Numbered from the stretch's first letter, positions 7,478 to 13,412 are shown. The stretch: 18,118 nt of DNA from an uncultured Collinsella sp. (GCA_900752425.1 CAADVE010000100.1:1-18118), one strand, 5' to 3'. The notes: generated from the sequence alone by a model not told the origin. Translations and numbers: made by a program.

Positions 7478-7525
7478 AAGCGGGGCACCCGGTCGACATG
7501 ACCGAGTGCCCCGCTTCGTTTGTTG
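7478..7525. terminator. Rho-independent terminator, probably bidirectional, between convergent genes
   Basis: A 17-bp stem (7478-7494 with 7500-7516) has one mismatch and a 5-nt loop GACAT. TTCGTTTGTT follows on the plus strand, and an A-rich run (AAGAAAAG) precedes it, which gives Us on the minus strand. It sits between the plus-strand pilus genes and the minus-strand gene ending at 7563, so it can stop transcription from both sides. Confidence 0.8.
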
Positions 7526-7540
7526 GTGCAAAGTAACCTG

Positions 7541-7556
7541 GCACCTTTGTGGTGGT
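7541..7556. repeat. Half copy of the small hairpin repeat family
   Basis: GCACCTTTGTGGTGGT repeats the right half (loop end plus right arm) of the hairpins at 865-891 and 1816-1850, but no matching left arm CCACAAAGG lies before it. It lies just downstream of the minus-strand gene's stop codon. Probably a decayed member of the family. Confidence 0.4.
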
Positions 7557-7562
7557 TGGTGG

Positions 7563-8708
7563 CTAAGCGGTGGGGAGTTCTGGCGTGTTAGCCGGCTGCT
7601 GCGGCTTGAGGTGGGCGTTGCGCCAGATGATTTGGATGATGTAACCGAGCATAAAGACAAAGGCCACGCCACTGATGAAGTCGCCTACGAGGGGAAGCCC
7701 CGTGAGGGCGCCTGCGATTACGCCGCCCACAGCCGCCATGGCGTAGCGGTTCTGGCTGTTTCCGACCATGCGCGCGATCGCGCACCCCGCAAAGGCGCTC
7801 GACACCAGTGCGATACCAATAACACCGCACAAGAGGGCTCCGGCAAGCGACAGACCAGCGATAGAGATAATCAGCAGTAGGACGGCGGGGACGATAGCAA
7901 TCGTGCTCAGAAGACCGCTCACCCACAGGGGCATGGGGCGCTGGTGGAGCATGCCGGCGGCGCTGGCAGTCGCGCGCGGAAAGACGAGCTCGAGCAGCAG
8001 AGCGACAAAGCAGGTCGAGAGTGCCGCGGCGACGATACCGCCGATGACATCGTTAACGGTGGAAGTATCCTCGTTCTCGGTGCGGTCGATCTTGAGCGCG
8101 CCGACCTCGGCTCCCGCGGCACGCTCGGGGTCCTCGGAGACGTGCGCGTTCACGGTGCCGGTGATGTGGGCGTTCTTGCCCAGGATGAGCTTGTCGGCCC
8201 AAACCTCGACATCGCCCTCGACGGTGCCATCGATGGTCACCGTGTTGCCCGCAAGCGCTGCCGACTTGGTAAAGCCGCGCAGGGCAACCGTCTCGCCTAT
8301 CGCGTAAAAACAGTTGGCGGTGCTGTCGGAATTGAGCACAACGTGCTGACCGACGACCGTGACGCTGCCATCAACCGTGGTCTTGGCGATATCGATAGTG
8401 CGTGCCGCCAAGCGGACGGCGCCGCCCACCGTGCAGTCGCGAATTGAGAGGGTATCGCCCGCAGCGATGATATCGTGGTCGATGGAAGCATCGTCCAAGT
8501 TGAGGGCCTGACCGGCCCAGTACAGGTCACCCTCGACGCCGGACGGATTGGCGTCATTGTCGGTCGCAAGTACGTTGCCTGCGGTGTCCGTGCCGGCGAA
8601 CGACGCCGTGGGAAGCGCAGTGATCGCCAGTGCGATGAGCGCGAATGCCATAAGCAGGCAGCGACGCATTTTGTGTGACGTCGTCGCCACGGTTTGATTG
8701 AAAGTCAT
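7563..8708 (-). CDS. Exported bactofilin-like (polymer-forming) protein with C-terminal membrane domain
   Basis: This 381-residue protein begins with a signal peptide (about 14-39, RRCLLMAFALIALAITALPTA, then ASFAG). A beta-helix of short repeats of bactofilin/DUF583 type covers about 75-190. The turns alternate GDTLSIRDCTV, GSVTVVGQHVVL, GNTVTIDGTVEGDVEVWADKLIL and GKNAHITGTV. After an acidic linker come four or five hydrophobic helices (about 219-244, 261-290, 291-315, 322-345 and 346-363) and a short Pro-rich tail. Ordinary bactofilins are cytoplasmic polymers. Here the signal peptide places the helix outside, tethered by the membrane part. It may act as an envelope scaffold, but no function is established. 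AAAGGATC before the ATG supports this start, although Met14 is a possible alternative. Confidence 0.75.
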   Translation of the reverse strand: MTFNQTVATTSHKMRRCLLMAFALIALAITALPTASFAGTDTAGNVLATDNDANPSGVEGDLYWAGQALNLDDASIDHDIIAAGDTLSIRDCTVGGAVRLAARTIDIAKTTVDGSVTVVGQHVVLNSDSTANCFYAIGETVALRGFTKSAALAGNTVTIDGTVEGDVEVWADKLILGKNAHITGTVNAHVSEDPERAAGAEVGALKIDRTENEDTSTVNDVIGGIVAAALSTCFVALLLELVFPRATASAAGMLHQRPMPLWVSGLLSTIAIVPAVLLLIISIAGLSLAGALLCGVIGIALVSSAFAGCAIARMVGNSQNRYAMAAVGGVIAGALTGLPLVGDFISGVAFVFMLGYIIQIIWRNAHLKPQQPANTPELPTA

Positions 8709-8720
8709 GGTTGATCCTTT

Positions 8721-8747
8721 TGTTAGGTGTTCGGCATATACCTAACA
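8721..8747 (-). promoter_or_regulatory. 8-bp inverted repeat TGTTAGGT/ACCTAACA before the bactofilin-like gene
   Basis: TGTTAGGT (8721-8728) and ACCTAACA (8740-8747) are perfect complements with an 11-nt centre. The element lies just upstream of the ribosome site of the minus-strand gene and covers a TATA-like stretch (8737-8740). It could be a repressor operator over the promoter, or a 5'-UTR hairpin. Confidence 0.4.
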
Positions 8748-8815
8748 GGGTACCCAACGCGTGGGCGCTCTAAAAGAACCTCTCGGTTGCATTTCGAAGG
8801 GTCGTGCCGTGCTGT

Positions 8816-9505
8816 CTACTTTTTACGGTGCAAGAAGCGTGCGATGTCTTCTTCGGTGGGGCTTTTGATGTCAAAGCGCAGCGAGAGCCAGCGCAGACCC
8901 ATGGTCACGACAACGCATACGACCAGCGCGGCGACATTGCTCATGATGCCGCTCATAACGAGACACACGTAGCTTGTCGATCCGGCGATGGCGGCGATGG
9001 CATAAAAGTTAGTACGTTGGAAAATGCCCGGAACCACGCCCATAAAGCCGTCGCGCAACATGCCGCCGCCCACCGCGGTGAAAAAGCCCATCATGATGCA
9101 CACCGCCGGCGCAAAGCCGTAGACCAGCGCCTTGTCTGCTCCAGTGGCGGCGTAGATGCCGACCGAGATGATGTCGAGCAGGGGAATGAGTTTTTCGGGT
9201 TTGTCAACGATTGCCGGGAAAATATAGATGATGGCCGCCGTGGCAATGGAAAGCGGGAGTGCCATCGGCTGGTTGAGGATGTAGACGTTGCCCACCTGCA
9301 GCGTCATGTCGCGCAAGAGACCTCCGCCCAGACCGCAGACCACCGCGAGCGCGACCGCGCCCACCAGGTCAAGCTTGTGCTCGCGCGCGACCAACACGCC
9401 CGAGATTGAAGCCGCGACGACGGCGAACATTTCGAGCCAAAACGGGATGGCGACCATGGCATCCGTGGCGTGTGAGGTAACGGTCATAGCGGCGACGACG
9501 GGCAA
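8816..9505 (-). CDS. TRIC/UPF0126 family membrane protein (YadS/YicG-like)
   Basis: This 229-residue integral membrane protein has about seven helices and an internal duplication. Each half carries the family signature, GGGLLRD at 60-66 and GGGMLRD at 146-152, following a glycine-rich helix. Family members are trimeric cation channels, and some bacterial members have been linked to glycine uptake, so the exact substrate is uncertain. The start chosen is TTG at 9505, because AAAGGA stands 7 nt before it. The internal ATG at residue 7 (9487) has no Shine-Dalgarno. The C-terminal tail after the last helix is basic (FLHRKK). It is followed 107 bp later by the bactofilin-like gene on the same strand. 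The two may be independent, since an operator-like repeat lies between them. Confidence 0.85.
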   Translation of the reverse strand: MPVVAAMTVTSHATDAMVAIPFWLEMFAVVAASISGVLVAREHKLDLVGAVALAVVCGLGGGLLRDMTLQVGNVYILNQPMALPLSIATAAIIYIFPAIVDKPEKLIPLLDIISVGIYAATGADKALVYGFAPAVCIMMGFFTAVGGGMLRDGFMGVVPGIFQRTNFYAIAAIAGSTSYVCLVMSGIMSNVAALVVCVVVTMGLRWLSLRFDIKSPTEEDIARFLHRKK

Positions 9506-9617
9506 GATGGGGTCCTTTGGGTTGCTGGTTTAGACAATGCCCGTACATAGTACATGGTTGGCGGGCCTGGCGACCCTATTGCTCGGTAAACGGTCGGGAC
9601 TGGATGCGGGCGTAGGC

Positions 9618-9689
9618 ACCAAACGTGTACATCAGCCTCCAAAGATGTCAAAAAATGTCGGTTTTGGAGGGTGACGTACATGTTTTGGT
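9618..9689. repeat. Palindromic repeat A, downstream of the nuclease gene
   Basis: This is a 72-bp imperfect palindrome. The outer arms ACCAAACGTGTAC and GTACATGTTTTGGT and the inner arms CCTCCAAA and TTTTGGAGG enclose the loop GATGTCAAAAAATGTC (9644-9659). It is paired with repeat B at 10821-10890. The two share a 24-nt exact inverted match (9636-9659 with 10849-10872). It lies 20 bp after the nuclease stop codon and could also work as its terminator. Confidence 0.75.
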
Positions 9690-9709
9690 TGGGGTGTGCT
9701 GGGATGACG

Positions 9710-10717
9710 CTACTCGGAAGGCGTGTCTTCGCCCTGCGCGCTCTTCCAGTTGCGGATAAGTGCCTTGCGCAGTTCGTTTTGCTTTCGCTGGTACTCGGCG
9801 TCCGTGCAGCGGGGCATACCGAGTGCTTCGCGAATGCTGTTCATGGCGCGATGAAAGGTAAGTTGACTTGCGAACTGTGCCGAGGTGAGCGTAACGATTC
9901 GATACCCCATTTGGGCGAGTACGGCCTCTCGTTCCGCATCTGCGCCCTTGCGCTCGGTCTCATCGTGAAAGCCGCCCTTATATTCGATGCCGAGTTCTCT
10001 GCGCTGATAAGTAACAAGAGCGTCGATTTTGAGCGATCGGGCTTTTGTGCAATGCCAGAGACGTTGAGGGATTTCGAGCGGTTTGTTGAGTTCGATACCT
10101 CGGATGCCAACGCCGCCTTCGCTTGTTGGGAGCGAGAGGGCGATGGACGATGCGGTCTCCATGGGCGAGGCTGAGTGGTCGTAGATGTGTCTGAGCGCGA
10201 GTCTGGCGCGTGTGGCGCCGGGTTTGCCAGGGTGCCGATCGAGTAGCTCGACAATTTCGTCCTTGGAGGTGGTGGCTGGTTGCTCGGTGTAAGGGTCAGA
10301 GGGATTGAGCCCCATGCGATAGTCGCCGCAAACTTCGTAACCATACTCGAGATATTCGATCCTATCCATCCACTCGGCAGCGAGCACGAAGGTGAAGGCT
10401 TCGTCGGTGATAAAGATGCCGGGCGTAAGCTCGTCAATATGGTCGTAGGGTAGGTTTTGGCCGAGAACATGGCAAGTGACACCGTTGGTGCGAATTCGCT
10501 CAAAAGCAAATACTACGGAGATGTCGATAGTCTTGAGCATGGTGGACGGAATGCCGCAGTCGGTAAGTGCCTGCCGAATGCGCGCGATGCGTTGCTGGGT
10601 AGAGAGGCCCCGCACGCCTATCTGGTAGTCGCGTTGTGCGACGGCTTGAACCAGGTTCCGCGGTGCATGATGGACGAGCCACGCCGTTTTATGCGAAATG
10701 AGAACAGGAGTATCCAT
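9710..10717 (-). CDS. PD-(D/E)XK nuclease-fold protein, AbiEi/DUF559-like
   Basis: This 335-residue, probably cytoplasmic protein has a C-terminal half that fits the Vsr/DUF559 branch of PD-(D/E)XK nucleases. SPMETASSIAL supplies a helix Glu (E187), KIDALV the Asp (D232), and ELGIEYKGGFH the E-x-K pair (E245, K247) with a following His. The closing helix-strand is DAEREAVLAQMGYRIVTLTSAQF. This order is common in actinobacterial proteins annotated as type IV toxin-antitoxin AbiEi or DUF559. The N-terminal 180 residues are not recognised, apart from a possible helical DNA-binding part at 38-60. The ATG at 10717 is chosen because GAGAGG precedes it by 5 nt. The frame extends 25 codons further without support. 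No cognate AbiEii toxin gene is adjacent. Palindromes A and B flank the gene. Confidence 0.65.
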   Translation of the reverse strand: MDTPVLISHKTAWLVHHAPRNLVQAVAQRDYQIGVRGLSTQQRIARIRQALTDCGIPSTMLKTIDISVVFAFERIRTNGVTCHVLGQNLPYDHIDELTPGIFITDEAFTFVLAAEWMDRIEYLEYGYEVCGDYRMGLNPSDPYTEQPATTSKDEIVELLDRHPGKPGATRARLALRHIYDHSASPMETASSIALSLPTSEGGVGIRGIELNKPLEIPQRLWHCTKARSLKIDALVTYQRRELGIEYKGGFHDETERKGADAEREAVLAQMGYRIVTLTSAQFASQLTFHRAMNSIREALGMPRCTDAEYQRKQNELRKALIRNWKSAQGEDTPSE

Positions 10718-10820
10718 TGGGGACCTCTCGCTTCGAGCTGACACCAAACTCTTATGTCCGTTGAGGTGGGGAAATATACCGGATGCGAGCAAATCGACTC
10801 ATGCTTGGTGCGCGTCATAT

Positions 10821-10890
10821 GCAAACGTGTACACCACACTCCAAAAACGACATTTTTTGACATCTTTGGAGGGTGGTGTACATGTTTGGT
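10821..10890. repeat. Palindromic repeat B, upstream of the nuclease gene
   Basis: This 70-bp imperfect palindrome is related to repeat A. The left arm AAACGTGTACA and the right arm GTACATGTTTGGTTGGG agree with repeat A in the same orientation. The loop GACATTTTTTGACATC (10849-10864) is the exact reverse complement of the loop of A. It lies about 100 bp before the nuclease start codon and about 30 bp beyond the terminator of the tRNA-Ser genes. Confidence 0.75.
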
Positions 10891-10921
10891 TGGGACGTGC
10901 GGTCAAGGGGGATCCGATAAC

Positions 10922-10946
10922 AAAAAAAGCCCCATTGCTGGGGCTT
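10922..10946 (-). terminator. Rho-independent terminator of tRNA-Ser(CGA)
   Basis: Read on the minus strand, AAGCCCC, loop AGCAAT and GGGGCTT are followed by a run of Ts (7 As on the plus strand at 10922-10928). It lies 11 bases after the tRNA 3' end. Confidence 0.9.
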
Positions 10947-10957
10947 ATACCATCTAA

Positions 10958-11048
10958 TGGCGGAGGAGGAGGGATTCGAACCCTCGTGACCTTATACAGG
11001 CCAAACGGTTTTCGAGACCGCCGCATTCAACCACTCTGCCACCCCTCC
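10958..11048 (-). tRNA. tRNA-Ser (anticodon CGA)
   Basis: This is a class II tRNA of 91 nt including the encoded CCA (10958-10960). The acceptor GGAGGGG pairs with CTCCTCC (one G-U), with discriminator G. The anticodon stem GCGGT/ACCGT encloses CTCGAAA, giving anticodon CGA, which reads UCG. A long variable arm follows, and the T arm is GAGGG-TTCGAAT-CCCTC. The discriminator G and long variable arm are serine features. It is the second of two serine tRNAs on this strand. Confidence 0.95.
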
Positions 11049-11056
11049 GCGTAGGG

Positions 11057-11087
11057 TAAAAACAAAGCAGGCTCGAAGGCCTGCTTT
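11057..11087 (-). terminator. Terminator between the two tRNA-Ser genes
   Basis: On the minus strand, AAAGCAGGC, loop CTTCGA and GCCTGCTTT are followed by GTTTTT. The hairpin occupies most of the 48 bases between the two tRNAs, leaving no visible room for a separate promoter for the second. Confidence 0.85.
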
Positions 11088-11096
11088 GGAATTAAC

Positions 11097-11187
11097 TGGC
11101 GGAGAGTCAGGGATTTGAACCCTGGAGACGCTTTTGACGCCTACACGATTTCCAATCGTGCTCCTTCGGCCACTCGGACAACTCTCC
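11097..11187 (-). tRNA. tRNA-Ser (anticodon GGA)
   Basis: This is a class II tRNA of 91 nt with encoded CCA (11097-11099). The acceptor GGAGAGT pairs with ACTCTCC, with discriminator G. The anticodon stem CACGA/TCGTG encloses TTGGAAA, giving anticodon GGA, which reads UCC and UCU. The long variable arm and the T arm (CAGGG-TTCAAAT-CCCTG) are typical of tRNA-Ser. It is transcribed from the promoter at 11204-11231. Confidence 0.95.
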
Positions 11188-11203
11188 GTTAAATGCGAAA
11201 GTC

Positions 11204-11231
11204 AGTATACACGAGGAATCGCAAAGTGCAA
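11204..11231 (-). promoter_or_regulatory. Promoter of the tRNA-Ser genes
   Basis: On the minus strand, TTGCAC (11226-11231), a 16-bp spacer and TATACT (11204-11209) form a near-consensus housekeeping promoter. The -10 element ends 16 bases before the mature 5' end of tRNA-Ser(GGA). Confidence 0.8.
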
Positions 11232-11462
11232 ACAGAAAAGTTGGCATTTTTTAAAACGCTTGGCCGCGTTTGGCGTTGCAGCGGGGTTTGAGATGCCAAA
11301 AAACGGCTTCCGACCAGCGTAGTTGATCAACTCAATTGTTCAAAAGGGGTATTTATAAGCGATTTGGCAATGAATTTAAAAATCTTTGGGTGGTGCTGTG
11401 GGCCACTGGTATGCATTTTGCGACCACAACCATGCGCCCGTTGACCTGCGACTTGGCTCAGC

Positions 11463-11492
11463 TTGTCCTCACGGCACCGTATCTTGTCCACA
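11463..11492 (+). promoter_or_regulatory. Possible DnaA boxes
   Basis: TTGTCCACA (11484-11492) is identical to the DnaA box form common in actinobacteria. TTGTCCTCA (11463-11471), one base different, lies exactly 21 bp earlier in the same orientation. A still weaker TTGACCTGC is at 11441-11449. DnaA could regulate the downstream ssb/replication operon. Two boxes are not enough to call an origin. Confidence 0.3.
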
Positions 11493-11591
11493 GATCCGTC
11501 AAGCTTTTGGTCAGCATTTGGTTGGAATGCGCATGAAACGTCGTGCGAGTATGGGCATATGTGGAGGTCATGAGGTTGTAGCTGCATATTC

Positions 11592-11620
11592 TTGCAGCCT
11601 AGGAGGTTGAAAGATATTAT
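11592..11620 (+). promoter_or_regulatory. Promoter of the rpsF operon
   Basis: TTGCAG (11592-11597), a 17-bp spacer and TATTAT (11615-11620) give a good housekeeping promoter. Transcription would begin near 11627, about 65 nt before rpsF. Confidence 0.6.
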
Positions 11621-11637
11621 TACCAAGTCTTTTCCTG

Positions 11638-11665
11638 CTTCAGGCGCACCTTCACGACCTGAAGC
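11638..11665 (+). promoter_or_regulatory. Leader hairpin before rpsF, candidate ribosomal protein autoregulatory element
   Basis: GCTTCAGG (11638-11645) and CCTGAAGC (11658-11665) form an 8-bp stem around a 12-nt loop, between the predicted start of transcription and the ribosome site. In many bacteria the S6:S18 complex binds the rpsF leader to control this operon. I do not see the characteristic CCG element clearly, so this assignment is tentative. Confidence 0.35.
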
Positions 11666-11691
11666 CACATTTGCCCAGAGGAGGTGACAAT

Positions 11692-11985
11692 ATGAAGGCT
11701 TATGAACTGCTGTTCTTTGTTGACCCGTCGCTCGACCCCGAGACTCGTCTCGCTGTTATGAAGCGTATCGATACCACGATCGCTGAGGGCGCTGGCAAGG
11801 TCGACTCCGTTGACGAGTGGGGCAAGCGCAAGCTCGCCTACGAGATCAACGACCTCACCGATGGTGACTACACCCTCATCAACTTCCACGCAGATCCTAC
11901 CCAGATCGCCGAGCTTGATCGCGTCCTGCGCATCACCGACGCTGTGGTCCGCCACATGATCGTCCGTCGCGACGACCAGGAGTAA
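11692..11985 (+). CDS. rpsF: 30S ribosomal protein S6
   Basis: This 97-residue protein has the S6 ferredoxin-like fold signature: MKAYELLFFVDPSLD at the start, the central DEWGKRKLAYEIND, and DGDYTLINF. The C-terminal DAVVRHMIVR segment belongs to the last strand. S6 binds the central domain of 16S rRNA with S18, whose gene is two positions downstream. The ATG at 11692 is preceded by GAGGAGGTGA, a very strong ribosome site. An in-frame extension to 11671 would overlap that site and is not needed. It is the first gene of rpsF-ssb-rpsR-rplI, with a 48-bp gap to ssb. Confidence 0.97.
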   Translation: MKAYELLFFVDPSLDPETRLAVMKRIDTTIAEGAGKVDSVDEWGKRKLAYEINDLTDGDYTLINFHADPTQIAELDRVLRITDAVVRHMIVRRDDQE

Positions 11986-12033
11986 GACTGTCGTTTTGGA
12001 CTGGGCTTGTGCCCCAAGAGGAAGTAGTGAGTT

Positions 12034-12486
12034 ATGAGCATCAATCGAGTGAACATCACCGGTAACCTCACCCGCGATCCCGAGCTGCGCGCCACCGCCG
12101 GCGGAACCCAGGTTCTGTCCTTTGGCGTCGCCGTGAACGATCGTCGCCGCAACGCGCAGACTGGCGAGTGGGAGGACTATCCCAACTTTGTCGACTGCAC
12201 CATGTTCGGCACCCGCGCCGAGGCCGTGAGCCGTTTCCTGGCAAAGGGAAACAAGGTCGCGATCGAGGGCAAGCTGCGCTACAGCTCTTGGGAGCGCGAC
12301 GGTCAGCGCAGGAGCAAGCTTGAGGTCATCGTCGATGAGATCGAGTTTATGAGCTCCCGTGGTGGCCAGGGTGGCTACGATCAGGGCGGTTACGCCCCCG
12401 CAGCTCCCGCACCCGCAGCACGTCCTGCCGCACCGGTGGCCACGCCGCCCGCGGTCGACGTCTACGATGAGGACATCCCGTTCTAA
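12034..12486 (+). CDS. ssb: Single-stranded DNA-binding protein
   Basis: This 150-residue protein has an OB-fold over about 1-108: SINRVNITGNLTRDPELR, then FGVAVNDRRRN, then NFVDCTMFGTRAEAVSRFLAKGNKVAIEGKL. A Gly/Tyr/Gln- and Pro/Ala-rich flexible linker follows. The C-terminal tip is DEDIPF, the acidic peptide that recruits replication and repair partners. As a tetramer it covers single-stranded DNA in replication and repair. GAGGAAG lies upstream of the ATG. Its place between S6 and S18 is the widespread bacterial arrangement. The gap to rpsR (72 bp) contains a hairpin. Confidence 0.97.
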   Translation: MSINRVNITGNLTRDPELRATAGGTQVLSFGVAVNDRRRNAQTGEWEDYPNFVDCTMFGTRAEAVSRFLAKGNKVAIEGKLRYSSWERDGQRRSKLEVIVDEIEFMSSRGGQGGYDQGGYAPAAPAPAARPAAPVATPPAVDVYDEDIPF

Positions 12487-12513
12487 GGGTTGTTCACCTA
12501 TTTTTGAGTGAGA

Positions 12514-12539
12514 GGCGGCTTCGGTTCGCCGAAGTTGCC
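12514..12539 (+). promoter_or_regulatory. Hairpin between ssb and rpsR
   Basis: An 11-bp stem (GGCGGCTTCGG with CCGAAGTTGCC, two G-U pairs) is capped by a TTCG tetraloop. There is no T-run after it, so it is not a terminator. It may protect or be the site of processing of the polycistronic mRNA, or tune rpsR translation, whose ribosome site starts about 5 bases later. Confidence 0.55.
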
Positions 12540-12558
12540 AAATGAAAGGTATTTTGAC

Positions 12559-12825
12559 ATGGCTAATGATTTTTCTGCACGTCAGCCGCGTCGTAAGTAC
12601 TGCCAGTTCTGCAAGGAGAACACTGAGTTCATCGACTATAAGGACACTCAGCTTCTCCGTAAGTACATGACCGATCGTGGCAAGATCAAGCCCCGTCGCG
12701 TCACTGGCGCTTGCACGCAGCATCAGCATGACATCGCCAACGCCATCAAGCGCGCCCGCGAGATGGCTCTCCTGCCGTACACCGTCCCCGTGGTTTCCTC
12801 TCGTGGCAACCGCGACCGCGGCTAA
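12559..12825 (+). CDS. rpsR: 30S ribosomal protein S18
   Basis: This 88-residue protein has the S18 core: CQFCKENTEFIDYKD, then LLRKYMTDRGKIKPRR, then VTGACTQHQHDIANAIKRAR and LLPYTV. The CxxC pair near residues 15-18 with the later Cys and His matches the zinc-binding form of S18. S18 pairs with S6 on the platform of the 30S subunit. The ATG at 12559 is chosen for the upstream AAAGG and for the normal S18 length. A longer in-frame start at 12508 would run through the hairpin. rplI follows after 15 bp. Confidence 0.97.
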   Translation: MANDFSARQPRRKYCQFCKENTEFIDYKDTQLLRKYMTDRGKIKPRRVTGACTQHQHDIANAIKRAREMALLPYTVPVVSSRGNRDRG

Positions 12826-12840
12826 GAAGGGAGACGCATC

Positions 12841-13380
12841 ATGAAGGTTATTCTTCTCGATGAGATCAAGGGCAAGGGCGGCGAGGGTGACGTCGTAGAG
12901 GTCGCTCAGGGTTACGCTGAGAACTTCCTGTTCCCCAAGAAGCTCGCTGTTGCCGCCACCAAGGGCAACCTCAAGCAGCTTGACGAGCGTCGCAACAACA
13001 TCGCCAAGCGCGAGGCCGTCCGTCTGGCTACCGCCAACGAGACCAAGGCTGCCTTCGAGGGCAAGACGGTTACCGTTGACGTCAAGGTCGGCGACGAGGG
13101 CATCCTCTTTGGCTCCGTTACCGCCGCTATGATCGCTGACGCCATCAAGGCTCAGCTCGGTATGGACATCGACCGCAAGCGCGTCGAGCTCGGTAAGCCC
13201 ATCAAGGTTGCCGGTGCCCACACCGTTGCCATCTCGCTGTACCGCGAGATCAAGGCCGAGGTTGTCGTTCTCGTCGGCGTTACCGCCGAGGAGCTCGCTG
13301 CCGAGGCTGAGGTCGAGGAGGCCGCTGAGGTCGCCGAGGCCGAGACCGCCGAGGTCGAGACTGAGGCTGCTGCCGAGTAG
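12841..13380 (+). CDS. rplI: 50S ribosomal protein L9, with acidic C-terminal extension
   Basis: This is a 179-residue protein; family members are usually about 148-150. The N-terminal domain is typical: MKVILLDEIKGKGGEGDVVEV, then GYAENFLFPKKLAVAAT. It is followed by the connecting helix and the C-terminal domain (GILFGSVTAAMIADAIKAQL, then AGAHTVAISLYREIKAEV). From about residue 147 an extra tail of roughly 30 residues consists almost only of Ala, Glu and Val (for example EAEVEEAAEVAEAETAEV). L9 binds 23S rRNA near the L1 stalk. The ribosome site is AAGGGAG. It is the last gene before a strong terminator. Confidence 0.96.
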   Translation: MKVILLDEIKGKGGEGDVVEVAQGYAENFLFPKKLAVAATKGNLKQLDERRNNIAKREAVRLATANETKAAFEGKTVTVDVKVGDEGILFGSVTAAMIADAIKAQLGMDIDRKRVELGKPIKVAGAHTVAISLYREIKAEVVVLVGVTAEELAAEAEVEEAAEVAEAETAEVETEAAAE

Positions 13381-13412
13381 CATTTGCTGCAACGCAACAA
13401 TCTTGTTCTAAG

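Larger units (their letters stand above)
11188..11691. other. 504-bp intergenic region between the divergent tRNA-Ser and rpsF units
   Basis: I find no convincing gene here. Short open frames lack ribosome sites and family resemblance. The left end holds the tRNA promoter. Bases 11341-11390 are AT-rich. A DnaA-box-like pair lies at 11463-11492. The right 100 bases hold the rpsF promoter and leader. A loose inverted repeat (TTGGCAT 11241-11247, ATGCCAA 11293-11299) is of unknown meaning. Confidence 0.6.

Noticed and set aside
9710..10717. Classification as a complete AbiEi/AbiEii toxin-antitoxin pair
   Set aside because: No AbiEii nucleotidyltransferase gene is adjacent on either strand. The neighbours are a TRIC protein and tRNAs.
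11336..11536. 66-codon open frame before rpsF
   Set aside because: TTG start without a ribosome site, no recognisable protein family, and it overlaps the DnaA-box-like repeats.
11620..13392. Very long open frame (590 codons) on the minus strand opposite rpsF-ssb-rpsR-rplI
   Set aside because: It lies antisense to four certain genes. High-GC genes commonly leave long stop-free frames on the other strand. The composition (runs of Leu, Gly, Asp, Val) has no recognisable domain and no ribosome site.
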